A stretch of DNA of 64,000 bases from Flavobacterium sp. (GCF_030146175.1 NZ_JASLCE010000043.1:1-64000); one strand, 5' to 3'. Shown: positions 40,768 through 50,572, counted from the first letter of the stretch. Notes: generated from the letters alone by a model not told the origin. Translations and numbers: made by a program.

Positions 40768-42243
40768 ATGACTCTGGAAGAATTGATCAATCAGTGGAGC
40801 ACCTTATTTTTAGCAATTTATTACCTGATCGTAATAGCGGTTTGCTGTATCGTTATATACAATACCAAATCACCGGCCAAAGCATCAGCCTACCTGCTTT
40901 TGGTTACTTTCCTTCCGGTAGCGGGTATTTTTGTTTACTTTTCTTTCGGATTTAATTACCGGAAACGGGAAATCTATTCCAAAAAAATCATAAAAGACGA
41001 TAATTTACTGGCGCAGGTAATCCGGGCGGTTAATGATAATTCCAGAAAGATACTGCAAAACAAACCGGAAGCTTTTGGCAATTTCGACAGTGTAGCGAAG
41101 ATGGTTTTAAAAAATGAAAACAGCCTGATTTCCGATACGAATTGTGTCGACTTATTGATCAACGGGGAACAAAAATTTCCGCGATTGCTGGACGATATAG
41201 CCGCGGCCGAAAAAAACATCCATCTGGAATACTATATCTACGAAGACGATGAAACCGGAAATGCGATTGCCAACCTGCTTATCCGAAAAGCCAGAGAAGG
41301 TGTAGCCGTACGCTTTGTTTATGACGCTTTTGGAAGTTCCGGAATCAAAAAACTGGCGCGTCGGCTACGGGAAAACGGCGTCGAAGTCTATCCGTTTTAT
41401 AAAATCATTTTTTCATTGCTCGCCAATCGTGTTAACAACCGGAATCACCGGAAAATTGCCGTTATCGATGGTAAAATAGGTTATGTAGGCGGGATCAATG
41501 TAAGCGACCGCTATATAAACGATTCCCGGTTTGAAAATGATTATTATTGGAGGGATGCCAGTATTCGTATAGCCGGAACCGGCGTTTACAACCTGCAATA
41601 TACGTTTCTGAGTGATTGGAATTTTGCATCCGGACAAACCTTACAACCGGAAGAATGCTTTTTCCCATCGGGATTAAACCGCGAAAAACCAGGTAATACG
41701 ATTGTACAAACGGTGGTGAGCGGAGCCGATTCGAAGATGCCGTCCATTATGCTGTCGATGGCGCAAAGCATTGCAGTATCGCGAAAGGAAGTGTTGTTAA
41801 CGTCACCGTATTTTATTCCGGATGAAACCCTGTTAAATGCCATTAAGGTCGTCGCGTTAAGCGGTGTTCCGGTTAAAGTATTGGTGCCGGGTATTTCCGA
41901 TTCGAAAATAGTCAATGCCGTATCGGCTTCGTATTACAAGGAACTGATGGAAGCCGGAGTAGCGGTGTATCGCTATCAGAAAGGCTTTGTACACGCCAAA
42001 ACAATGGTTTGCGACGGACAATTTAGTATGGTGGGTTCGGCCAATATGGACTATAGGAGTTTCGATCTGAATTTTGAAGCCAATGCGATTATTTACGATA
42101 CGACCATAGCGGAAGCTTTGCGCGCTCAGTTTTACAAAGATCTCGACGATTCCGAGCAGATTGATCCGATACAATGGCGAAAACGATCCCGAATGCAAAA
42201 ATTTAAAGAACGTCTGGTACGTTTGGCCGCTCCATTAATGTAA
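40768..42243 (+). CDS. cls: Cardiolipin synthase
   Basis: Makes cardiolipin from two phosphatidylglycerols at the inner membrane. 491 residues: two N-terminal membrane helices (AIYYLIVIAVCCIVIY and AYLLLVTFLPVAGIFVYFSFG), then two phospholipase D catalytic halves. The HKD motifs are NHRKIAVIDG near residue 227 and VHAKTMVCDG near 409, each followed by the usual GG-N and GSANMDYRS. Length and order are those of bacterial ClsA. A near-consensus TACATTTA lies upstream. Confidence 0.95.
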   Translation: MTLEELINQWSTLFLAIYYLIVIAVCCIVIYNTKSPAKASAYLLLVTFLPVAGIFVYFSFGFNYRKREIYSKKIIKDDNLLAQVIRAVNDNSRKILQNKPEAFGNFDSVAKMVLKNENSLISDTNCVDLLINGEQKFPRLLDDIAAAEKNIHLEYYIYEDDETGNAIANLLIRKAREGVAVRFVYDAFGSSGIKKLARRLRENGVEVYPFYKIIFSLLANRVNNRNHRKIAVIDGKIGYVGGINVSDRYINDSRFENDYYWRDASIRIAGTGVYNLQYTFLSDWNFASGQTLQPEECFFPSGLNREKPGNTIVQTVVSGADSKMPSIMLSMAQSIAVSRKEVLLTSPYFIPDETLLNAIKVVALSGVPVKVLVPGISDSKIVNAVSASYYKELMEAGVAVYRYQKGFVHAKTMVCDGQFSMVGSANMDYRSFDLNFEANAIIYDTTIAEALRAQFYKDLDDSEQIDPIQWRKRSRMQKFKERLVRLAAPLM

Positions 42244-42300
42244 CTGATCGTTATAAAAAGAGGATCATCGGAAAATTAATATCCAAACTGTCAAATGCTG

Positions 42301-42308
42301 TACCTTTG
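42301..42308 (+). promoter_or_regulatory. Promoter -7 element, metallophosphoesterase gene
   Basis: TACCTTTG, exact TAnnTTTG match 17 bases before the ATG. Confidence 0.6.
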
Positions 42309-42325
42309 TAGTAAACTCCAGGCCT

Positions 42326-43072
42326 ATGAGTAGAATAGCTATTTTTAGTGATGTACATGGAAACCTTCCGGCTTTAAAAGCCATTTTAACCGATTTGGAT
42401 CTGCGAAAACCCGATCAGGTATATTGTTTGGGCGATCTGGTCGATTTTGCACCCTGGCCGAATGAAGTCATCGAATTATTGCGAAGCCATCGCATTCCTT
42501 GTATCATGGGAAATCACGACGAACGCATTGCTTTCGATTATCCGGTGATTCCGTTGAAAAAACACTCCGAAGACGAAACCCAGGCACGGATACAAGCTGT
42601 TGATCATACCCGAGATACCATTACGCCCGGAAATAAAGACTTTTTAAGTAAGCTACCACAAAAAATCAGGCTGACGTTTACGCAACAGGAACGCGAGCTT
42701 GCGCTTTTACTGGTACACGGTAGTACAAGGAGTAACGAGGAATATATTTATGAAAACCATAATGAGGCCGATCTGTACGACATGATGGCGCAGGAAAATA
42801 CCGATATTTTGGTTATGGGACATACGCACCAATCGTATATCCGAAACATAAAAGCAGGAGAAGCTACTGAAAAACTGGCCTTGAATTGCGGTTCGGTGGG
42901 ACGTTCCAAAGAAGGCGAATCCATGGCAACCTATTTGTTACTGGACATTGGAACGACAACGGTAACCGTAGAAATCATCAAATTGCCGTACCCGGTCGAA
43001 GAAACGGCCGATGCGATTATGGCAAGCGGTATTCCCGATTTTTACGCCAATTTTCTATTGTTACAACGTTAG
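42326..43072 (+). CDS. Metallophosphoesterase (calcineurin-like)
   Basis: 248 residues. Metal motifs in order: IFSDVHGNLPAL, GDLVDF, MGNHDER, LLLVHGS and VMGHTHQSY, then LNCGSVGRSKEG. This is the YfcE/PE0641-like phosphodiesterase group. The substrate is not predictable; several members cleave cyclic or small phosphodiesters. It is convergent with the SnoaL-like gene, with 7 bases between stops. Confidence 0.92.
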   Translation: MSRIAIFSDVHGNLPALKAILTDLDLRKPDQVYCLGDLVDFAPWPNEVIELLRSHRIPCIMGNHDERIAFDYPVIPLKKHSEDETQARIQAVDHTRDTITPGNKDFLSKLPQKIRLTFTQQERELALLLVHGSTRSNEEYIYENHNEADLYDMMAQENTDILVMGHTHQSYIRNIKAGEATEKLALNCGSVGRSKEGESMATYLLLDIGTTTVTVEIIKLPYPVEETADAIMASGIPDFYANFLLLQR

Positions 43073-43079
43073 GAAGTGG

Positions 43080-43526
43080 TTATTCGAAATTGTCGTAATA
43101 CGTAAAATCTTTACTGATCATTCCATTTTCAATAGTGAAAATAGTACAGATCGGAAGCAGGAACCGGGATTTATCCGGTGCTGTACCACTCGAAGTAAAC
43201 TCTACTACCACATGATGTTCTCCGGCCAGATAAATCGTCGAAACGCTATCTTTAAGATCGGGGAACAGTTGCGCTAATTCCGTATATTTTTTAATGATCT
43301 GATAACGGGATTGCTTTACGACTTCCGGACCGAGCGACGGATCCCGAAATTCGGCTGTTTCGGTATACATTTCGGATAATTTTACCCAATCGTGCTTGTT
43401 AAAATAGTCGAAATACTGTTGGATCAGTTTTTCGTTTTGGTGTAACGTTTCTTTTCGATCTGTTTTTTTATCGGAACAAGACACCATTACCACTAAGGCG
43501 AACAAGGCTAAGACAAGATTTTTCAT
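43080..43526 (-). CDS. SnoaL/NTF2-like lipoprotein
   Basis: 148 residues with a lipobox (VVMVSC, C17). The rest is an NTF2-like fold: QQYFDYFNKHDWVKLSEMYT, AEFRDPSLGPEV and the final FTIENGMISKDFTYYD. Such proteins bind small ligands or act as mild isomerases. It is probably in the periplasm or outer membrane; function unknown. Confidence 0.82.
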   Translation of the reverse strand: MKNLVLALFALVVMVSCSDKKTDRKETLHQNEKLIQQYFDYFNKHDWVKLSEMYTETAEFRDPSLGPEVVKQSRYQIIKKYTELAQLFPDLKDSVSTIYLAGEHHVVVEFTSSGTAPDKSRFLLPICTIFTIENGMISKDFTYYDNFE

Positions 43527-43670
43527 AAGCGTATCGATTAGATATAATTGTAAAAGTCACAGAAATTTAGTAATTTAAAACCAAATAAAAGTTTCTTCTG
43601 ACAGGAAATTTTGAATTTGGACAGGCAAAAGAAGAAATAAGGAGCTGTATTCACTTTTAAATCGATCGAT

Positions 43671-44255
43671 ATGGAAAATCAATTGTTCAAAAACATTAAA
43701 AATGCTGTAAAACATTGGTATTTATCGCTTATTGTAGGTATTCTGTTTCTTTTATTCGGATTCTGGATTTTAAAAACGCCACTGGAATCCTATGTAACGC
43801 TGGCACTGTTGTTTGGTGTTGTTTTTTTAGTAAACGGAATCTTCGAAATTATTTTCTCCATTAGCAATCGGAAAGAAATCGACAACTGGGGCTGGATATT
43901 AGCCGGCGGGATTATCGATTTATTGTTCGGAATTGTATTGGCATCCAACGTAGGATTGTCGATGGCAGTATTGCCGTTTTATGTAGGTTTTATACTGTTG
44001 TTCCGTTCGGTTGCGGCTATGGGCTATGCTTTCGACCTGAAAGGCTTTGGTGTGCGGGACTGGTATTGGTTATTGTTACTCGGAATTCTGGGATTGATCT
44101 TTTCGTTTATTATGATCTGGAATCCGATTTTTGGTGGAATGACCATCATCATCTGGACGGCATTGGCTTTTATTACCTATGGTCTTTTTAGAATTATCCT
44201 GGCTTTTAAACTACGCCGACTACACACTTTAGGTAAAAAGTATTTTGAAGAATAA
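43671..44255 (+). CDS. HdeD-family (DUF308) membrane protein, copy 1
   Basis: 194 residues with six membrane helices in pairs, each starting with a glycine-rich turn. Family features include FLVNGIFEIIFSI, GGIIDLLFGIVLA and LFRSVAAMGYAFDL. HdeD is an acid-stress membrane protein in enterobacteria. A related gene on the other strand at 59638 shares the motifs FLVNG, LLFRS and the tryptophan-rich centre, so these are paralogues. Confidence 0.85.
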   Translation: MENQLFKNIKNAVKHWYLSLIVGILFLLFGFWILKTPLESYVTLALLFGVVFLVNGIFEIIFSISNRKEIDNWGWILAGGIIDLLFGIVLASNVGLSMAVLPFYVGFILLFRSVAAMGYAFDLKGFGVRDWYWLLLLGILGLIFSFIMIWNPIFGGMTIIIWTALAFITYGLFRIILAFKLRRLHTLGKKYFEE

Positions 44256-44378
44256 TACTTTTACGGTCAATTGTTTATAAAATTTCAGAATTGTTAAATA
44301 GAAGCGAAGAAAAAGCAAAATCAATTTGTATAAAATGTTTTTTTCGTAATTTTAATAGACTGATTTAAAACAAAAATT

Positions 44379-45074
44379 ATGGCAAATAAACTCAATATAG
44401 TACTGGTTCACGGTGCGTGGGGAGACGGTTCTCATTGGAAAAATGTCATCCCCGAATTGGCAATGGCGGGACATACGGTCGTGGCGGCACAAAATCCGCT
44501 AACGGCATTGGCCGATGATGTAGAAACCGTAAAACGCCTGGTTGAATCTTTGGATGGTCCGACGCTTTTGGTTGGCCATTCGTATGGCGGCGTAGTTATT
44601 ACCGATGCCGCGGCAAAATGTCCGGACGTGGTAGGTCTGGTGTATATTGCGGCTTTTGCGCCGGATGAAACCGAAAACCTAAAATACCTGCTGACAAAAG
44701 ATGCTGTTCCGGCAGGAGGCGCTCATATTTACCCGGATGCGTACGGCAATTTCTGGATTAAGAGAGACAAATTCCGGGAAAGTTTTGCGCACGATTGTTC
44801 CGAAGCGGAAGCCTTGGTTATGGCGGCAACCCATAAGCCCACATCGGGCAGATGTTTTGAAGACAAGCCCACAACCGTAGGGTGGAAGCGATTGCCGGTT
44901 TGGTATCAGATTTCGGAAAGCGACCAGATGCTGCCACCGGTGACCCAACATTTTTTTGCCGAAAGGATGAATGCCAAAACCTTGTCGCTGGATGCCAGTC
45001 ACGCCTCAATGGTTTCCCATCCGCATGAGATTGCCAAACTGATATTGCGAGCGGTTAAAGAACTGGAAAAGTAA
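44379..45074 (+). CDS. Alpha/beta hydrolase (EstC/salicylate-esterase-like)
   Basis: 231 residues. VLVHGAWGDGSHWKNVIP gives the oxyanion loop, LLVGHSYGGVVI holds the nucleophilic serine near residue 70 and DASHASMVSHPHEIA the histidine near 210. This is the small plant-esterase-like AB hydrolase group. The substrate is not known. A terminator with a perfect 16-bp stem follows. Confidence 0.88.
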   Translation: MANKLNIVLVHGAWGDGSHWKNVIPELAMAGHTVVAAQNPLTALADDVETVKRLVESLDGPTLLVGHSYGGVVITDAAAKCPDVVGLVYIAAFAPDETENLKYLLTKDAVPAGGAHIYPDAYGNFWIKRDKFRESFAHDCSEAEALVMAATHKPTSGRCFEDKPTTVGWKRLPVWYQISESDQMLPPVTQHFFAERMNAKTLSLDASHASMVSHPHEIAKLILRAVKELEK

Positions 45075-45084
45075 TACCCAGACA

Positions 45085-45120
45085 AAATAAAAACACCCGG
45101 ATTACCGGGTGTTTTTATTT
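45085..45120. terminator. Bidirectional terminator, perfect 16-bp stem
   Basis: Arms 45085-45100 and 45105-45120 with an ATTA loop, between the convergent hydrolase and propeller-lipoprotein genes. Confidence 0.93.
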
Positions 45121-45126
45121 TTAGCA

Positions 45127-46350
45127 TTAATGGTGTAGATAATTGCTTGGACCTCCGGTGCCTTCAATCGATTCCGGCAATATACCATAGCGATTTCGCA
45201 AATCGACTTTGCCCAGATTTTCGCCGGTTTTTACGTCGACTACCGTAATCGTACCGGAATTCAGATTGGGTAGATTGAGCAGGTTATTCTGAACCGCAAC
45301 CACCTCTCTTCCGGATTTTGTTTTAAAGAAAACCATATGATGCGCCCCTTCATCGGCGTCCAGTGTTCGCAACAGTTTTAACGTTGGCAATTTGCTGATG
45401 TCGAATACCAAGACTTTTCCGGGTTGTCCGAAACTAACGTAAAGTTGTTTGTTATTGTCCATATACATTTCCAGAGCCCATCCCAATCCCATAGCCGAAC
45501 CGTCGAATGCTTTTGTAAAGGCATCGTATTTACCGGTAGTCGCATTATAGGGAGCCATCCAGATATCGCCGCCAAGCATCGTCGTAGCCAAGGCAAATTT
45601 CGGAAACTGACCTCGCAGTAATAAAACCTCCACCGGACTGGACATATCCGTCGGACTATCAGCAACGGTATAGGTTTCGATCATTTCGTACGTATTTAAA
45701 TCGATTAAGGTGCACGTATTCCCCACGCCGGAAGTCAGATCCGGATGTATCGTTGAGGTAACCATCATGAGTCCTTTTTCTTCACTGATCGAAATACCAT
45801 GTGGATACATAATAAACTTGTTTGGGTTGACATCAATAGAACCGGATATTGTTTTGATCAATTGGTTATTGGATGCGTTAAAAACCCCCACACTTCCGCC
45901 TTTCAGGCTTCCGTCGCCACCCATAAAGGTTACAAAATAACGATTGTCGCTGGTAAAGAAAATATCTTCTCCAACGGTACTGGTACCGGTATTAATAGGA
46001 GTGGCATTAACCAACGTAGGCAAGCCATTGGCATCTTCCACCGTACGGATCTGATACAAATAACTGCCACCTAAAGCGGTAGTGTAGAGTCTTTGGGCAA
46101 AATAATCGTAATAGATATGATGCGGAAGTACGCCTACACCCAATTCCAGTTTACTACTGATATTTCCGAAGTTGGGTGATTCGGGATCGAGCTCGATTAC
46201 GGCCATACCGTCTGATCCGCCGCCAAGATGCCGATAGTCGATAAAAAACATGGAATCGTGGTTGTTATTTTCCGGATCGTGATCGTGATGACATCCTGAA
46301 AGGGTCATCAAAGACAAAAGCAATAACGCTGAAAGTGATTTTTGTACCAT
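45127..46350 (-). CDS. YncE-like beta-propeller lipoprotein
   Basis: 407 residues. Lipobox LSGC followed at once by a His/Asp-rich stretch (HHDHDPENNNHD), a possible metal-binding tail. The rest is a seven-bladed type propeller with blade ends such as AVIELDPESPNFG, VGVFNASNNQLIKTI and ITVVDVKTGENLGKVDL. ATG 46350 is used in place of 46395 because it gives a normal lipoprotein signal. It is divergent from the VioB-ebo cluster, 406 bases away; no evidence ties them together. Confidence 0.8.
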   Translation of the reverse strand: MVQKSLSALLLLSLMTLSGCHHDHDPENNNHDSMFFIDYRHLGGGSDGMAVIELDPESPNFGNISSKLELGVGVLPHHIYYDYFAQRLYTTALGGSYLYQIRTVEDANGLPTLVNATPINTGTSTVGEDIFFTSDNRYFVTFMGGDGSLKGGSVGVFNASNNQLIKTISGSIDVNPNKFIMYPHGISISEEKGLMMVTSTIHPDLTSGVGNTCTLIDLNTYEMIETYTVADSPTDMSSPVEVLLLRGQFPKFALATTMLGGDIWMAPYNATTGKYDAFTKAFDGSAMGLGWALEMYMDNNKQLYVSFGQPGKVLVFDISKLPTLKLLRTLDADEGAHHMVFFKTKSGREVVAVQNNLLNLPNLNSGTITVVDVKTGENLGKVDLRNRYGILPESIEGTGGPSNYLHH

Positions 46351-46756
46351 AAGTAATAGTGATTTGGGATTAATTGGGATAACTAAAATACACAAAATGT
46401 GATTATTTTAAAATAAAATTAAAAAACAATGGTTCTTTTTGAGAATATTTTATATTTTTAAATTTATTATTTAGTTGTCTTTTTTACAGTGTTTTAGCGT
46501 ATTAAGGGAAAGATTCGTACGGTTAGCAATGTGATTAAGTGGAAATACGCGATTGATAAAACGGGTATTTATACTTGGTGGTTAAGTGTTTGTATTTGTG
46601 AAATTTATACTTTTTTAAATGGAGTATGGACATATCAGTAGCTTATTTTCGGTTATAGGGATACCAGGTTTTGAATAAATAATAAATAATCTCATTTTGA
46701 GAATAAAATAATTGCCCCAAATCTTTCATTAACGTAATAATTTAACTTGTTATAAT
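46351..46756. other. AT-rich intergenic region upstream of the VioB-ebo cluster
   Basis: Divergent promoter region of about 400 bases with no credible reading frame. No exact TAnnTTTG was found near the cluster start; TAACTTGT at 46743 is a one-base miss. A short palindrome TCTCATTTTGAGA at 46690-46702 is the best operator candidate. Otherwise I see only AT-rich sequence. Confidence 0.5.
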
Positions 46757-48565
46757 ATGGCTTATTTAAATTCACCGAGACTTACCTTTTCGGGGAAGTT
46801 TCAGGCAGATCCTTCCACGGTAAACAATGATGTGAATCATTACAACAATGAGACCTTCCAGCCCAGCTATCAGGAATATGGGGCAGGAGGAACGAATGGT
46901 TGGTGGAATCCGGACGGAACCGGAAACTGGCGTCTGATCGATTGTGTGATCACTAGTGTGACCTATAAGGACGGTACTACCACCAGCGATCCGAATGCCG
47001 ATCCGATTATCGGAATGAGTATTATGGATGCCAACAGCCGGGTGGCCGGAAAAATTGTCGATCTGGATCCTCAACAACAATCGGTTTCTCAGATTTGGGG
47101 AATGATCGTTAGAATTGGACAGGGCGAAACCGATTTTGTAAAAGGAAATTTCGAACCGATTGCCTTTAACGACATTTGGTGGAATCGTTCAACCACTGAA
47201 AAAGGATCTGGAGGCGCATCGGCCAGCTATCAGTCGGTTGTGACAGACCTGCAATGGTCGGAAGTAGAAAGTAAATCCCGTTATCTGGAAGAATTAAGAA
47301 GTGAAAGTCCGGATCGCTTATCGATGAAATTCAACGTGGATGTGTTTAATCAGATACACGATTCCGCCCATTTTACGATTGGCCGAATAGTGGGAAGTAT
47401 CGGACCATCGCGTCTGGATGAACCAAAACACTTTCTTATGGGAAGACAATTCGTTTCCGATCTTACCTGTAACAGTGGAATGTATATGCCATTGAGCACC
47501 TCCGTATATGTGGCCAATGGATTACTAGAGGAAGAAACCAAACAATTTATTCTGGATCTTGGAAATTTTCTGCAAACAAAAGGCCCGGAAGGAACAATTG
47601 CAGAATCACGCACATTGGTTCTAGCTGCAAACATTGGGGGTGAAGATTATGTTCCGCTGGGAGAGCTCAACTTTAAGCTACCAAAATGGTATGAAAACAG
47701 AGGTGGTTTGGTTAAGATCAGGCTAAATGACGAGCAGGTGGATATGGTGAGAAATTGCCCATTGGCAATCATGAACCAGCTACCGGACGGAAGCTTATCG
47801 CCTTTAGTTAAAGAACTTACCCATTATGTAAGAGCCGATCAGTTTGTATTCCGAATGAATCCGGGAGAAGAAAGCACCATCGATTTTTTTGCAACCAATT
47901 TAGGGCAGCCAATGGACAATCAGGTGGTTATTTGTCAGTTTCAGGATAGTTTGATCAATATCATGGGACAAGGAGACGGAACTCCGGTTACTTCGTCGCC
48001 CAATATTCTTGCTTTCGAATCCAATGTGGTGACCGATAAAAATGGAAAAGCGACAGTAAGCGTAAAAGCGTCCAATCCGCAAAACCCAAGAGGCTTTATC
48101 GATGGACAGGTTTATGCGTTATGGTATTACCTGGATGGCTATCCGACGGTCGATTTCACGTTTAGCATGGAAAATAATAATCCTGTTGTAACGCCGGCAA
48201 CGTTATCCGGTATCGATCCGACGAACTTTATCAGTATTCTGGTTTTCGATGCCATTCAGCAGGAGATCATTGCCAAACCGGATTGGGACAAAGACGTGCA
48301 ACCCGTAATGCAGCAATATGCCAATTTGTATCCGTTAATGTCCAAAGGGATTTTCAATTTGGCCAATAGAGAAGTGGTTGATAACAATGCCAAACTACTG
48401 CGATTTGTTTTCGATCTGCCAAGAGAAGACCCGAACCATATGCCGGTAACCCGTGACCTTTCGAGAGACAAAAAGCAAATGATACTGAATTATCTCGACA
48501 GTGTTATAGAAGAAAATGCGTTGGTCGAATTATCGACGGCAGAACGTATCATCCAAAGGAGCTAA
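46757..48565 (+). CDS. VioB-like protein, N-terminal part of a split iminophenyl-pyruvate dimer synthase
   Basis: 602 residues. In single-chain VioB (about 1000 residues, violacein pathway) this region precedes a ferritin-like domain. The opening LNSPRLTFSGKFQADPSTVNND matches the VioB start (xFPRIHFxG...APTxNxD). The end LYPLMSKGIFNLANREVVDN, then MPVTRDLS and the Lys-Gln-Met-Ile-Leu-Asn-Tyr-Leu stretch, matches the YPFMSDKVFSLADR...MPSTRELS...FLKYL block just before the VioB ferritin domain. The comparison is from memory of VioB. No signal peptide. The next gene supplies the missing half after 40 bases. Substrate inference: two aryl imino acid molecules coupled, as VioB and RebD/StaD do with indole-pyruvate imine. 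Confidence 0.82.
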   Translation: MAYLNSPRLTFSGKFQADPSTVNNDVNHYNNETFQPSYQEYGAGGTNGWWNPDGTGNWRLIDCVITSVTYKDGTTTSDPNADPIIGMSIMDANSRVAGKIVDLDPQQQSVSQIWGMIVRIGQGETDFVKGNFEPIAFNDIWWNRSTTEKGSGGASASYQSVVTDLQWSEVESKSRYLEELRSESPDRLSMKFNVDVFNQIHDSAHFTIGRIVGSIGPSRLDEPKHFLMGRQFVSDLTCNSGMYMPLSTSVYVANGLLEEETKQFILDLGNFLQTKGPEGTIAESRTLVLAANIGGEDYVPLGELNFKLPKWYENRGGLVKIRLNDEQVDMVRNCPLAIMNQLPDGSLSPLVKELTHYVRADQFVFRMNPGEESTIDFFATNLGQPMDNQVVICQFQDSLINIMGQGDGTPVTSSPNILAFESNVVTDKNGKATVSVKASNPQNPRGFIDGQVYALWYYLDGYPTVDFTFSMENNNPVVTPATLSGIDPTNFISILVFDAIQQEIIAKPDWDKDVQPVMQQYANLYPLMSKGIFNLANREVVDNNAKLLRFVFDLPREDPNHMPVTRDLSRDKKQMILNYLDSVIEENALVELSTAERIIQRS

Positions 48566-48605
48566 AACAAACAAAACAAACAACAAAACAAAAAACAAAC
48601 TACTC

Positions 48606-49727
48606 ATGATCTATCTTAAAAATATACGAATAGAAACGATTGATGATGTCAGAAAGGCACTTCAAACGGCAATAGAGCTGGAACATTCTACGATTCCACC
48701 ATACCTGACGGCGATGTTTACCCTGTTTGAAACCGGGAATGACGAGATTTCAAAATTAATCGGATCGGTTGTAGTAGAAGAAATGCTGCATTTATCCATC
48801 GCTTGTAACTTACTGAACGCCATTGGAGGGAAACCCGTATTAAACCAACCCGGTTTTATCCCAACGTATCCGGGACCACTTCCGGGAGGCGTTGATACCG
48901 GACTGATTGTGCCGATCGCGAAGTTCACAAAAGACCTGATGAAAGATGTTTTTATGGCGATTGAAGAACCGGAAGATCCGATCAAAATAAAAAGTTTTAT
49001 GATGATGAAAGGAGCAGAAGATAAGCTGACTATCGGAATGTTTTACGATAAAATTGCCAAACAGCTTACATTTCTGGAAGCAGAAGCAAAACTGAAAGGT
49101 AAAACCATCTTTACAGGCGATTCGACGTATCAGATGACCAATGAAAAATGGTTCCCAGCCAAAGAATTATTCCCGATCACGGATTTATTGGCCGCATTAA
49201 GAGGGATCAATATCATTGTGGATCAGGGAGAAGGAACCAGTACCGATCCATTTATAAGTGAAAAAGATTTAGGACCGGACGAAGCCGCCGAACCGGCACA
49301 TTATTACCGTTTTGAAGAAATCTATAAAGGTAGAAAACTGGTAAAAGATCCGAATGCCGAAAGCGGATATTCGTATTCCGGTGATCCGATTCCGTGTGAC
49401 GAATCAAAAATCCCGAATATGGCCATAAATCCTAAAATGAGCGATTATCCGACAGATTCTTCCGCTTATGTAAACAGCAAATTCTTCAATTATACCTATA
49501 CCAACCTGTTAAACAGTTTGCACATCACGTTTAACGGTGCACCGGAAAAAATTGACATGGCAATGGGACTGATGTATTCGCTGCGATTATACGCTTTGCG
49601 ATTATTAAAACTGCCGAGTCCGAATCAGCCGGGATATACCGCCGGACCAAGCTATGAATATATCACAAACGATAATTTAACGCCAAGTGAAAAAGACATG
49701 TACATGGCAAACAGAGTAAATGTTTAA
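48606..49727 (+). CDS. VioB-like ferritin-like domain protein, C-terminal part of the split enzyme
   Basis: 373 residues. ALQTAIELEHSTIPPYLTAM and VVVEEMLHLSIACNLLNAIG carry the diiron-type carboxylates and histidine (E26, E58 or E59, H62), matching the PF12902 ferritin-like domain of VioB. Later blocks also match VioB: IVDQGEGTSTD, HYYRFEEIYKGRKL, and MGLMYSLRLYALRLLKLPSP with TAGP. 602 plus 373 residues equals one VioB. Start is ATG 48606; the longer frame reads back through the preceding gene. Residues 240-300 hold an insertion not in my memory of VioB. EboA follows after 17 bases. Confidence 0.85.
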   Translation: MIYLKNIRIETIDDVRKALQTAIELEHSTIPPYLTAMFTLFETGNDEISKLIGSVVVEEMLHLSIACNLLNAIGGKPVLNQPGFIPTYPGPLPGGVDTGLIVPIAKFTKDLMKDVFMAIEEPEDPIKIKSFMMMKGAEDKLTIGMFYDKIAKQLTFLEAEAKLKGKTIFTGDSTYQMTNEKWFPAKELFPITDLLAALRGINIIVDQGEGTSTDPFISEKDLGPDEAAEPAHYYRFEEIYKGRKLVKDPNAESGYSYSGDPIPCDESKIPNMAINPKMSDYPTDSSAYVNSKFFNYTYTNLLNSLHITFNGAPEKIDMAMGLMYSLRLYALRLLKLPSPNQPGYTAGPSYEYITNDNLTPSEKDMYMANRVNV

Positions 49728-49744
49728 TATAAAATTCCGAACAG

Positions 49745-50572
49745 ATGTATAAAACGGCAGAAATTACAGCACACCAGGTCATACTGGAATTGTTGCAGGA
49801 CACTTTACCGGAAGTCCAACGCAGCTGGTTCGACGCCAACATAGGTTCTAAAAATAGAGATGAACTGGGAAACCAGTTCATTTCCTTATTTAGTTTGGTT
49901 CCCCGTTATATCACGCCGGACGTACCGGAATACAAACCGGAAGTCCTCAGCCGACTGGAAAAACTGTATCCCGGATTTGCTGCTTCAGAATGGAATAACC
50001 AACAATTGTGCAGGGTATTTTTAATGGTTAATCTACCTCTGGAAAGAAATGAAATCATCCTGAAATTGCTATTCGAAACAGCCGATATAAAAGAACTGAT
50101 AACCCTATACAAAGGCCTGTATTTTCTTGATAATGCAGAAGATTTCACCTTGCGGATGCAGGAAGGTGTACGCACCAATATGACCGATGTTTTTGAAGCC
50201 ATAGCCCTGCATAATCCGTATGCCTACCTGTATTTACCCGAAGATGCCTGGAACCAACTGGTTTTAAAAGCCGTTTTTACCGCGAGACCCTTATTCCGTA
50301 TTTATGGTCTGGATTTGCGGGCAAACGAAAAACTGGCTTTTATGCTTCACGGATACATTCACGAACGCTGGTCGGCGGGAAGAGCCGTAACGCCCGAAAT
50401 ATGGAGAGGAATCGAAGGTTTTGTCGATGAGGTTATCGAAACCGATCTGTATAAAGTCATGCAAACCGGAACACCGCTCGAACAAGAAGTAGCCGCCAAA
50501 ATTCTGGAAAACCACGGAAGATGCTGGAACGAAATAGGAGCCGATTATCAGGCATTGATCAGCAACGCATAA
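49745..50572 (+). CDS. eboA: EboA family protein
   Basis: 275-residue soluble helical protein. Family features are MQEGVRTNMTDVFEAIALHNPYA, LVLKAVFTARPLFRIYGLD and FMLHGYIHERWSAGRAVTPE, a HEAT-like helical block. EboA is required for precursor transport in cyanobacterial scytonemin synthesis, with unknown activity. First gene of a six-gene ebo set in the standard order. Confidence 0.9.
   Translation: MYKTAEITAHQVILELLQDTLPEVQRSWFDANIGSKNRDELGNQFISLFSLVPRYITPDVPEYKPEVLSRLEKLYPGFAASEWNNQQLCRVFLMVNLPLERNEIILKLLFETADIKELITLYKGLYFLDNAEDFTLRMQEGVRTNMTDVFEAIALHNPYAYLYLPEDAWNQLVLKAVFTARPLFRIYGLDLRANEKLAFMLHGYIHERWSAGRAVTPEIWRGIEGFVDEVIETDLYKVMQTGTPLEQEVAAKILENHGRCWNEIGADYQALISNA

Noticed and set aside
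48516-48605. N-terminal extension of the ferritin-like VioB part back into the preceding gene
   Set aside because: It would start inside the upstream gene in another frame; MIYLKNIRIE is the natural start.
46757-49727. Violacein operon
   Set aside because: Only a VioB-like pair is present; there is no tryptophan oxidase VioA, no VioE and no flavin oxygenases VioC or VioD in the neighbourhood.
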